A stretch of 64,000 bases of DNA from Yamagishiella unicocca (Eukaryota > Chlorophyta > Chlorophyceae > Chlamydomonadales > Volvocaceae): the NCBI GenBank assembly GCA_003116995.1, contig BDSL01000110.1, positions 266,430 to 330,429 of the forward strand, given 5' to 3'. A program made the translations under genes and the position numbers. Below the pieces are notes generated by a model that was not told the origin of the DNA, did not search any database, and saw nothing but the letters and a program-made list of their open reading frames with translations. Shown here in pieces: positions 12,482-24,400 of the stretch (position 1 is the stretch's first letter; the number at the start of each line of letters is the position of its first letter).

Positions 12482-15400
12482 TGTGTGTATGTGCAGCGGG
12501 GGAAACGGGGGGGAGGAGAACGAGGGGGAAGGAGGAGGACGAGGGATGGGTGAATCCTTTGGTATGGTAATTGGTAAAGGGGGTTTGGTATGGTGCGTGG
12601 GAAGGTGGGCTCAGGCGCTGAGCGGCAATCGGTGTATCGGTGCCCGACGAGGTCTGTGATACGGTGCCCAGTCATAGGCCGATAAAGGCCCAACACAGAT
12701 CTCAGGTCCCAGATTGCAGATCGCATATCACAGATCGCAGAATCCCGCACCTCCTCGGTGCCGATCCCGTCGCCGAAGTCACCATCGGCCAGCTGCTCCT
12801 CCTCGTTCTCCTCCGGGTCCTCCTCATCTCCGGCAGTCTGGTCGGCGAACTTGAACCGCCGCTGGGGGCCGCCCTGCAAGGTGATAAGGGAAATAATCCC
12901 CTGGTCCATACGTCGTACAAAAGCGGCCTAACCGGCAACCACTCTAACACAAGGCGCACAGGCGAGGGCGGCAACGGCCGCGCGCGGCGAGGAGGGCGTT
13001 GCGGGAGACGCCACGGACACACCCGCCGCGATGCATGGATGTTATTTATGCCTTGGACGCGAGGTCGGCTCCATCGCCGATCACGACAACGACAATAACT
13101 GCACAAACACGACAATCACAACAACCACAACCACCACAACCACGGCCACGGCTGCTGCAGTGAAGTTTGGCGGTGCCAGGCCGCCCGCGTACCAGTGTGG
13201 TTCCGGAGCCGGCTGCGCCGGATGGCTGCGGCTTGGAGGCGCCGGCTCCCCCCTCCTCACCGTCACCCTCTGCCGCCTGTTGAGTGTTTTCGGGGTGGGA
13301 GTGTTTCCAGGAGGACCCATGGGGTTGCGGGTGGTTGTGGTGGTTGTGGTGGTTGTGGTTGTGGTGGTTGTGGTGGTGGTGGTGGTTGTGGTGGTGGTGG
13401 TGGTGGTGGTGGGCATAAAGACCGGTTAAACGACATAGGTATAAGGGCGGTGGAGGAGGGAGAGAAGCGGCATGGGTTGTGAGGTGGAGAGGGAGGTTAA
13501 AAGGGGGGTTGTTGGTGTCGTGTTCCGCGACTTCAGCCTCCTCTGCGTGCATCTCTGCCTCGCTGTTTAACCCTGCTTGAAACCCCTCGAAACCCTTCCC
13601 CTCAGCCCCGGTCCCATCCAGCGCCAACCACAGCAGGGGCAGGCAGGCGCTGCTGGTCCTTAGTCCCCCTTGGTAAGGCCTCAGTTGGATATGTTTCGAG
13701 GCCTTTACGAGGCAGGCAGACAACCTTTCCGCGCCCATTAGGGCTTCGGGATCCGCCGTCGGAGGTGTAGGGGACCACTCACATCGGCGAGGCCGGACGC
13801 AAACTTCATCTTACGCGCCGCCTGCCCGAGCACGGTTGGGCCAGCTGCGGAGTCCGAAGCCGCCGCCGCCTCTGCGGCCGCCTCGCCGTCATCGACCAGG
13901 TCGCCGCCGTGGAGGCCCCGCCCGGGCCTGATACGGAGTGCGCGGTGAGGCGTCGGTGGGGCAGGGTAGCGTGGTTGGATTAGGGTGGAGGAGTGTTTTT
14001 GGGTCTTAGGGTTTTAGGGTTACCTAAAAGATAGTAAAAAATAAACCCTCAGCCTCAGCCTCAGCCTCAGCCTCAGCCTCAGCCTCACCCCCTCCCTCAC
14101 CCCCTCCCTCACCCACTCTCTCCCCCTCCCCCACCTCTGGAAGCCTTGGTTGTTGGGCGGCAGTCCGGCCTTCCAGCTGGCATCCCCCGCAGCAGCCACG
14201 TCACCAGCGCCGTCGCCGGATGCCACGTCACCCGCCGCCTCCTTGCCATCGGGCCGCTGGAAGTGCCGCAGGTCCTTTCCACCAGGGCCGCCAGCGCGGT
14301 CCACGTCGACGTCGCCGCCGCTGGAGGCCTCACCATGTCGCTTGAAGCGGTCGCCGACGCCCGCGACGTCCGGACCCTCGCTGCCGCTGTGGCGGCGGCT
14401 ACCGCCGCCGCCGCCGGCGGCGGACCCAAAGCTGAAGCGCGATCCGAGGGCGCGAAGCGCCGCAGACGCAGACCGGATCCTGGATCCACCTGCGCCGGCC
14501 GCCGCCTCCGCGGCCGCGGCGGCGGCCGCTGCCGCCGCCGCCTCCGCCGCCGCGGCGGCGGCGGCCTGCTCGTCCAGTTGCGCCAACGTCGGCAGCTCCC
14601 GCACCGGCCGTGCCCCGTGGGCGCCGCCACCACTCGCCCGCGACTCCACCTCCGCCAACGCCCCCGCGGCGTCCAGGGAGGGGCTCTGTACGACGCCCGG
14701 GAGGCCCGCATGCTGTGCGCCCTCCCCCTCACCCGCCGCCCCGCCGCCGCCGCTACCTCCCTCCGCCACCCGGAGTCCTGGGAGCACGGGTTTGGCGAAG
14801 GGGTTTGGCACGTCGCCCGCCACGTCGAGCGGCGCGAGCGCCGGCAGCGCCGACTTGCGCCCGGAGACGTGCGGCAGCGGCGGCAGCCCCCCGCCGCCGC
14901 CGCCGCTCCGTACGATGACGGGCAGCACCGGCTTAGCCGCCAGGCCGTGAGGCGCCAGGGAGGGGTCCAGCTGCGGGAGCTTGTCCATAGCCGCGATGAT
15001 GGGAGGCAGAGCGGTGGCCCGGACGCCAACAGCGGCGTCGGCGGCTCCGCCGCCGTCGCCGCCATCGCCGCCATCGCCGCCGTCGCCGCCGTCGCGTGGC
15101 GTCGGCGGTAGCGACGGCGGCGTCCGCTGCTGGGATGCGCTGGATGGCGGCGAGGAAGAAACGTGGAGGGGCTTTACCTCCAGCGTGCCATCGTCCTCAG
15201 CCCTGACCTTTCCGGCGGCGGCGGCGGCAGCGGCGGCGGCGTCCGCATCCTCGGCGGCCTGCTGGGACTCCTTGTTCTGCGACCCCTCGGGTTGCACCTT
15301 GCTCTGCTGGCGGCGGCGGCGGCACAGCAGCAACAGGACCAGCAGCAGCAGCAGCAGCAAGACACCGAGCACCACGGCCGGGATGACGATGTAGAGGGTG

Positions 15401-18400
15401 ATGGAAGGGCCGTCGTCATCGCCGCTGTCGCCGCCGCCGTCAGCGGCGGCGGCGGCGGCGATGAGGACGGCGCCGGCAGTTGGCGGCGGCGGCGGCAGGT
15501 CGCCGTCGTACCTGAACATCACGCCGCCGGGGCGGGCGTCCTGGCACTCCGCCGATGAGAAGGAAATGGACGATAATGGTGACGATGGTAAAGATGTTGA
15601 TGAGGACGATGAGGACGTGGATGACTCGCCGCTATCAGCAGCCACAAGGGGCTCCAGCAGCGCAGTGAGGGCTTCGGTGAAGGCCTGGCAGTCACGAAAG
15701 CTGGACTCGTCCGAGGAGACGGCGCGAATCTGCAGGAAAGGGTTTTGAAGAGTTTTTAAAGTTTTCCGGGTTCTACAGTGTTGTCAAGGGCAGCAGCATC
15801 TCCGCCGTCACGGTGTATCTAGAACATGCGCGAGTGACGCGTGTTAAAGAGGCAATGAGGGAAGTTGGAGGGGTGTTCAGGGATTGAAGCCGGAAGAAGG
15901 AAGAAGAAGCGGAACCCAAAGGAGCCGACGGAAGGTCGCCAAACCGCCAACCACCGCACCCACCGTGGCGCCCTCAACCGCCAACCACCCCAACCACCGT
16001 GGCGCCCTCAACCGCCAACCACCCCACCCACCGTGGCGCCCTCAACCGCCTGCAGCGAGTCCACCGCCTGCCCCGCCAGCGGCGAACACACCCCGGGGAC
16101 GGCGCCGCCGCCGGTGAGTGCCTCAAGGACCGCCGTACGGAAGCCGTCGATGGGCACTGCTGGATCCACCTGATGGATCCACGGCGCGGGTACGGCAGGA
16201 GCGACGGAAGGGAGCAATTGGTTGGCGTCACGGGGGGTTATGTTGGGTTGCAACGAAAACCCGTGTCCGAAGGGAAGACCGTTTAGAACAGACGTTCCGA
16301 GATGCACGCTGGAAGACTTGGTTATGTTGGGTTAGACGGAGCGAGGAGGTAAATCCTAAATCCGCGAATCCACGTCCGACAAACCAAGGGCGATGAAGAT
16401 GGTGGTCCAAGAAGAGATAGTTGGCGAGTAGAAGGAGGCGCGGTTGGATCGTCTTATAACGGAGCGAGGGGGCGGGCGGGCGGGTAGCGTTCAACGCCCC
16501 TTCGCATTACGTTTCACCCTTCTGCAGTCTTGGGAGGCGGATGCGGGCGACGCGGTCGGAAGGACGTGCTGACGCGGACGGACCATCTAAGGACCGTCGC
16601 GTGGCTCAGCTCAGAGGAAACCCGTGGGCCGGCACATGGGGAGAGGAGGTAAACCCTGAAACCCTATTTTTTAAAACCCTAAAACTCTGGCAAGCGATCG
16701 TCTCGCGGAGGGGCGAGCCTCTCCTCGAGCCCGGCTGGAATGAGATGGAGGCGAGACCGCACCACCACCACCGATACCATGATGCTCCATCATCCTCACC
16801 ATTAGGCGGAGCACCACCCGTGTTGCCGCATCGCCGCACGAGACGCCGCCGCTGCCGCCGGCGGCGGCGGCGGCACCGCTTCCGCCGCTGGTGGCGGCGC
16901 CGCATGCGGTGGTTGTGATGTTGGTGGCGGGCAGGCCCAGCCTCCCAGCCAGCGAGGCCGCCAGGGACTGCTGAGCGGCCTCAGAGCAGCTGGCGTACGG
17001 CGAATCAGGCTGCAAAGTCCAAGGGGGGAGGAGGGAGGGGTGGCATAAAAGGGGGGAGGGGGGAAGGCAGGGGAGGTCCAGGAGGGAGGGGTGGGGTGGG
17101 GGAGGTGGTGATCGAAGCAGCAATCCGCATGTGGTTGGAGGTGTCGGTCGTTTGGGGATTCGTTCAAATGAAGGAAATGGAAGCCAAGGAAGCCATGTTT
17201 GTTAGCACGGGTCGGTGGGTCGGTTGGTTGGTGGGTCGGTGGGTCGGTTGATTGGTCAGCTCGCGAGTCAGCTCCCTACCCGCCAACACCACAACACGCC
17301 CCAAGGCCATGCATCTCGTCCCAGGACCTCATAGCCAAAGAGCCTCTAGCGCCCGCTTTTCGCGTGGGGGAGGGAAGGTGCAAGCCTGTACGAGTAAAAC
17401 AAAACCGTGTACGAGTAAAACAAAACCGTGCTGCCGATGTATGTGTTTCAATGCAGGCGCACAGGCGCACAGGCGCATAGGCGCATAGGCGCATAGGGCC
17501 CACCTGGAGTCGCACTATGACGCTGATGAAGTTGTAGTCTAGCTGCACGACCATCCCGCCCACCACAGGCAGGCTGGTGCCCGGAGGCAGCGCCGCGCTA
17601 AGAGTGATCTCAGCAACCAGCACAGCAGCTGGCGGCTGTGGCGGCGGCCACGACGGCGGCGGCGTCAACGGCGGCGGCGGCAGGGGCTGCGGCGACGGCG
17701 TTGGCGACGGCGGCGGCGGCGGTGGCGGCAGGGGCGGGGGCGGTGGCGGCGGCGACAGCGGCGACGGCGGCGACGGCGGCCTCGGCGGCGGTGGCTTTGG
17801 CGGCGGCTTCGGCGGCGGCAGTGGCGGCGGCGGGGGCCGCGGTGGTGAAGGTCGCGGCGGCGGAGGGGACGGCGGAGGGGGGATGGCCGGCGGAGGTGCT
17901 GGCGGAGGGGAGGGGAGCAGGTCCGTCCCCACGTTCACCTGGACCCTCGCCGACCCCGTGTTGCCGCTGTTGTCCGCCACTGTCAGCTGGAACAGGTACG
18001 TCCCAGCACTCAGACCCGTCACCTTGGCGTGGCGGGCGGTGGCGTCATCGATGGAGGCGCCGGGCCCCGGGGCATCCAGGATGGCCCACATGTAGGCGGC
18101 TGCGGCCGTGGTGGAGGCCTGGTGGAGCGAGCGACCCGCGGGTCGGTAGAGGATCTGTACGACATTATCGCCCTGCTGCTGCTGCGGGTGCTGCTGCTGC
18201 TGCGAGGGTTGCACTGACGAGGCGACCGAGAGGGCGGAGGGGGGCGGCTGCGGGTGCTGCAGAAGCTGCGAGTCGTCGGCGTCAGCGTCAGAGGCGGCGT
18301 CAGCGTCAGCGTCAGCGTCAGCGTCAGCGTCGGCGGCAGCGGCAGCGGCGGCGTCAGCGGCGGCGTCAGCGTCAGCGGCGGCGTCAGCGTCAGCGGCGGC

Positions 18401-21400
18401 GTCAGCGTCAGCGGCGGCGTCAGCGGCGGCGTCAGCGTCAGCGGCGGCGTCAGCGGCGGCCAGCTGCCGGGTCGCGCTGGCGCCGCCGCCAGCTCCGGGC
18501 GGGGGCGGGGCGCCGGGTGGCGGCGAGCCCACAGTGCCCCCGCCTCCTCCCAGGTATGTGTACAAAGGGCATTCCTGCAGCGGCAGCGGCGAGGTTTGGC
18601 AGCAGCGGCAGCGGCGAGGTTTGGCAGCAGCGGCAGCGGCAGCGGCAGCGGCAGCGGCAGCGGCGAGGGCAAAGTTGGGGGCGGCGGGTTAGGCGGAGGA
18701 GAGAGAGACACGGGTCAGGCCACCACGGAAGCAACCCCTGCGCCCGTCCCATAGCCTCACCCTGCTAACCTACGTGCTTCCTCCAACCCCCCTCACCCTG
18801 TCCTAAACGATTTTTTTTTCGGGCATCCACGGGTCTCCCTCGAGCCCCCCTCACCCTGTCCACGGGAACACAGCCTGCGGACCAGTCCAGCGACGTGCAC
18901 CAGCGGCACCTGCCGCCGCTGCCCGAGAAGCACAAGTCCAGGTCGGAGGGACACTCGCAGAAGCAGTCCCAGCCGTTGTCTGAGCAGCGGCGCCGGGCAC
19001 AGCGGCGGCACGGAAGGGTGGGGGTGGGCGCGGGGGCGGGGAGGGGGCGGGGGCGGGGCGGGGTAAGTGGCGTCGTCGTGGATTGTCCGAACGTGGCCAC
19101 ATTGAGCTAGGAGAGTGCGGGCATTGAGGGGTGGAATAGCGTCAAGACCCGGGATTAGGGGGGGTGGGGATTGGGGGAATTGGGACACTGCCGCGTGTTT
19201 AGGATCACCAATCCCAAGAGCACAGGACAGCACCGGAAGACTGCCACGACCCACCCACCCACCGACCCAACCTGACCCACGCGCGCAAGCATGGACCAGA
19301 CCCTCACAACCCCCCTGGACGGAAAACACGACCTTCACTGGATGAGACACCCCCCGGCCGCCCCTCCTCCCTGCAGCGTCCCATCCTCCCCTGCAGTACG
19401 GACTGTCGTACAGGCCCCGGGCCCCACCGCCTCGGTCCTCATTCGGCGCCCCCCTCCCTCTTCCCCCCCTCCCCCCAGGAAACGTCTTTCCTAAACGGTT
19501 TTTTCCCTCGCATCCAGAGGTCTTCCTCGAAACCCTCCCAGGAACCATGCCAGCTACACTTCCCATGTCGAGTAATTGGCTCTTTTCTGTACCCCACCCG
19601 ACACTCCCCATGTCGAGTAACCGGTTCTCTTATGTACCCGCCCCCCCCCGAGGACCCACTCACCAAACGCCGCCACGTCCAGGCAATTGTATTCGTCGCC
19701 CCATCCGGGTTCGCAGGTGCACAGCGGCGCACTCGCACCTGGGAGCGAACACGCGGACACGGACACGGGACGGGTACGAACGGACAGGAACAGACACACA
19801 CCCAGGCTGGGCGAGTCAGTACCTTTTTTTACCAAACAGTTACCTAGAAGGTAGATAAGCAGGCAGGTAAAGGGCCGTTTGTCGTTCGACTTCAAGAGGC
19901 AAGCAGGCGTTAAGGCGGTCAGGCGGCCTGCGGCGATGTGCGCAATTATGGCCCTCTGCCCCCTCCCCCCCCTTTGCAGATCTCCTGTCCCGTCGCGTAA
20001 AACGGTTTATAGACCCCCCTTCCCCCGCAGATCTCCAAGACCAAATGCAGCAAGGCGTGCTACACTCGGTCTTTGGAGGTCTGCCGGGGTGAGGGGGGGG
20101 GGGCACCAAACACATCGGGCGTTCACGCATGGCGGCTTTAGCGAAGGAATACAAGCGACCTAACCAGAACCGCAACCGCAAGCAACAGAACAAGACAAAA
20201 AACATTCCGCCAGCAACCCAACCCACCGCAGTTGCCCCGGCCGTTACATCCGGAGCCAAGCGGGTTGCCGCATGAGGCAGGGGGCCGCCAGGGGGGCAGC
20301 TGCGGCGGCGGCGGCGGCGGCGACGGCGGCGACCGCGGCGGCGACGCCACCGGCGGCGGCCGCCGCGGCGGCGGCCGCGGTGGCGGCGGCGCCGGTGGTC
20401 GCCTCGATACCCAACCCGGCAGAGCCTGCATCACACACAACGAAATGAACACAACGAAATGACATCTGGTAGACAGAAGACACAACGAGCCTGACATGCC
20501 AAAATGCGCCCTTTCCAAACCCGCCACCCCCCTCCCCACCAACCCTCCCTCTCCAGCGGGCCCCCACCCCCCGCCATCACGAACCCAGCGCAAGTGCCAC
20601 CACCGCCACCCCCTTCGACGCTCCTTAGACCCCCACCGTCGTACAGTCCTAACCCCCCAAACCCTAAAAAAACACCTTTCCTCTACACCACCCGACAGCA
20701 ACACCCCCCCCCAACGTGGGGGGGTATTCTATTATTGTAACCCCCCAACGCGCCGTACCGGTCTGGGCGGCGCCAAAACCGTCATGGAGCATCCGTGTGG
20801 TCCCGCGAATCTATAGCCGGGCCTGCACGCGCACACCGCGCTGCCGTTCCGCTCCAAACACAACGCGGCGGCCTTGCACAGCTCGTCGCCCCAGCACGGC
20901 CCGGGGGGCCGCACACAGCCCTCGCCCCACCAGCCGCCGGTGCAGCCGCAGTACGCCACCGTACCGATCGCCGTACACTTCCCCCGCGGGGGCGCGCCGC
21001 ACGACAGGTCGTTGCAGGTGGTTATGTTGGTTGATCCGGAGGCGCTGAGCGTCACGTAGGGCGGCGCTCCGGAGGGGGGAACCACCAGCGCGGCGCTGGC
21101 AAAGGCCACGACGGGGGCGGTGGGGCAGGTGGAGCCGGCGGTCTGGGGCACCGACCCACAGGTCGCTCCGAAACCAAGGCTCGGCAACCACCTGGCGGCG
21201 GCACAGGCTCCGGAGATGCCGTTGGTGCCGTTGGTGCCGTTGGTGCCGCCGGCCGGCTCCAGGGTGGTTGGGTCAACCGCCATGCAGGCGCAGGTTTCGG
21301 AGCACCAGCCGCAGCCGGCGACGGCCATGCAGGATCCACAGGACCAGTGGACGTCGCAGTGGTTGACGCACTGGGGGGGTGTGGAGGCCCACGAGTCGGG

Positions 21401-24400
21401 GGGGCAGGAGCGTGCGGCGGGCGCGGCGCCGGCGGCGCCGAGCGCCATGCACTCGCCGCTGGCGGCGCAGAAGCCGCAACCGGTGACGGCGGCGCAGGCG
21501 GCGCAGCTGCTGTTGAAGCCGCCGCAAATGGGGGCCGTGAGAGGGCCGCCGTCCGGGAAGCCAGCCTGGCGGGGATGTGGTTTTTAGGGGGGGTTCGAGG
21601 AAGAAGCGTTTTGGGAGGTGGTGTGAAAACCGTATTGGTGGAGGGGGGTTACAGAAAAGAACCGATTACTCGACATTGAAAGGGTAGTGTCGGGGGGAAG
21701 GCGGGGAGGCGGAGAAACGCATGAGTGCACGACGTAGGAGAAAGGCAGCGAGGAAAGGCCAGGGAATGGTCGGGAACACGCGTTTGGGTTTGCATCCCCT
21801 GAGACCTGCCGATGTTGGGACGGCTGGAAACCTGCTGACGAGTCTCTCTCTTTTGACACCCTGGAGGAACCACCAAGCTGGCAAACCAAGCTGGCGGCCC
21901 CCTCCCCCCCTGGGCCCCCTCCCCTCCCCCCCTGGACCCCACCTCGTATCTTCTCCCCGCGGAGTCCAGCAGCACCAAGGCGCAAGCCACCAGCGGATCC
22001 TCCACCGTCAGCACCGTCAGGCTGACGGAGGTGACGACGCCGACGTCGAGTGTCGTACAGGACACGGACTTGGCGCCGCCGGCGACGGCCTGGCGGGGGG
22101 CCTTGGCCAGGTTTGCGGTCGAGGTGGCGACGGCCAGGGAGGCGAAGGTCCCAGACAGCTCCACCTGGGGAGTACGGCGGCGGCGAGGGGTTTGAGAGAA
22201 AACCCGTGGTTCGGCACTGATAAGCAACAGTTAGCGATGGCAAGGGGGGAAGGGGGCCAGTTAGCGATGGCAAGGGGGGAGGGATGACTGCCACCAGTGT
22301 TGACCTCGGATACCAGATGCGGGGATGGACGGGAACACGCGGCGACGCGGAGACCGCACAGCAGTACACGACGGGTTTTCCTTGCAACACCCTCCCTCCT
22401 CCCCCCCGGCGCCCCACCTGCAGCGCCGTCGTCAGGTTGTGCGTGCTGGACCAGGGCAGGAAGATGGCGTCGTACGACACGTACCCGCGGATCCCAATGG
22501 GCGCCGCCGCCGTCGCCACGTTGCTTCCGTCGCTCCCCGACACCAGCCGCAGCAAGTACCAGCCGGACGTCAGGTCCACCGGCGTCACCCAGGTCACCCA
22601 CCCCTCGTTCTCCACCCACGGGGGCAGCCCAAGACTCCAGCCCTCCCACACCAGCGCCGCCGCTGCCGCCGCAGTGAACGCGGCTCCGGGAGCAGGCCGC
22701 GCCGCGATGCCAGCCGCCATCAGCGCCGCCTGGACGATCACGCCGCTGTACGGCCTGCCTCCGGACCATGTGATGTCGATTTCGGAGCCGGCCGTGAAGA
22801 CGGTGCCGAGCCTGGGACCCAGGAGCCTCAGCGGCAGCTCGGGGCAGGTCTGGGTTTTGCAGGCGCGGCTGGCGGCGGGCCGGGGGGTTCCGGAGCAGTA
22901 GCTGCCTGGGACCAGCAGCTCGCTGCTGCTGCTGGTGTTGTCGGCCGGGGCGGGAAGGCACGTGACGGTGCGGGACTGGGTGCCCATGAAGCCCGGACCT
23001 GTGTACGGCAGCAGCAGTCCGGTGTGCGCGTGGTACGACGTGTACGGTGACGTGACACGTGGCATGGCAGTGGTGGTGTATGGCACGACGTGTCGTGGCA
23101 TGGCAGTAGCAGTGACGTTGTATGGTATGGTACGGCGTTTACCATGGCAGTAGCAATCCGTGTGCATAGGAATACGGAAAGCGACACAGGGCAGTAGCGA
23201 TGTGTATTGAGGCCAGGGTCAGGCGGTGGAGCTCTCGGCTGGGACCCTCTGGAGCAGCGAAGGGGAGGGCGCCGACCCACGTCCCGTCACCACCCTCCCC
23301 ACCACCACCACGACCCCCCCCCCCACCACCACGACCCCACCCCCCCCACCACCACGACCCCCCCCCCCCCCCCCGCCGTTTCTCATCCTCCCCAAGTGCC
23401 GAACACCAGTCTCTACGCCACGCTACACCCTCCAGCTGTGGAACCTTCCCGCCCATTTCATCTATGCCGCGTAACCGGCTTTTATGCCTCCCGCGGGCTC
23501 ACCGGAGACTAATCTCCACCTAGTTTCTACCTCCACTCCCTACGCCGTGTAACCCGGTCTTCCCCCACCCCCCAAACCCGGGGCTCACCTCCCGCGCAGG
23601 CCCTGCTGCAGGGCTCCCATTCCCCCGCCGCCCAGCCGTACACCGGGCAGGGTTGCGTGTTGCACTCGTATGTGAGGCGGGTGGGGTCGGGGCCCTGGCA
23701 GTGGACGTCCGTGCAGGACACGTTCTGGGAGCACTGGAAGTCGGAGTCACCTGGGGTTTTTTGAGTGAGACCCGTGGATGCGAGAAAAAACCGTTTAGAA
23801 CAGACGTTTAAAGATGCATGGGGGATTCATGGGGGATGCATGGGGGAGGGGGGGGGGACGTGGGGAGGAGAGGCAGCGGCTGCCGCTTGTCGGTTGAGGG
23901 TTGCCGGGGTTGTTGCGGGGGTTGTTGCGGTGGTTGCGGGGACAGGGGGCGGCTAGGGGTGCTGTTCGCTCGCTCGCACGCGTCCGTCCCCTCCGCATCG
24001 CCCACGTGTTGCAAAGACACGAAAAACACACTTCCCCCTCGCCCCCCTCCTCCCCCCCCTTCGGCTTTCGTATCCCCAACCCAGTTCTCCAGCATGCATC
24101 TCAAAACTTCTGTTTCAAACGGTTTTTTCGGACATCCACGGGTTTCCCTCGAACCCTCCTCGCGCCCCAGCCCAACAGTCCCCCGAACACAGCCGACGCA
24201 CCGCATCCGGGACCGAAGCTCCCGAAGCACTTGAAGGTGCGTGTCTGGCTGCCGCCTCCGCACTGCCTGCTGCACTCTCCGCGGGACACCTCCACCCACC
24301 GCGCCTTGTCGGTGCAGCCGTCGTCGCACAGAAGCCTGCGGTGGGAAGGGGGGGATGAGAGGAAACCGTAGGATCGGTACTGAAAGAGACAAGGGAAACC

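Noticed and set aside
14146..15558. Plus-strand ORFs opposite the transmembrane exon
   Set aside because: GC-rich shadow frames. The minus strand has a clear transmembrane helix, stop-transfer signal and matching splice phases.
17577..18768. Plus-strand Gly-rich and Ala-rich ORFs
   Set aside because: They are antisense shadows of the polyproline stalk and Ala/Asp tract of the minus-strand gene.
20030..20096. Extra exon of the giant gene between 20227 and 19738
   Set aside because: An in-phase stretch exists but has no donor, and direct joining of 20227 to 19738 completes an EGF-like module in phase.
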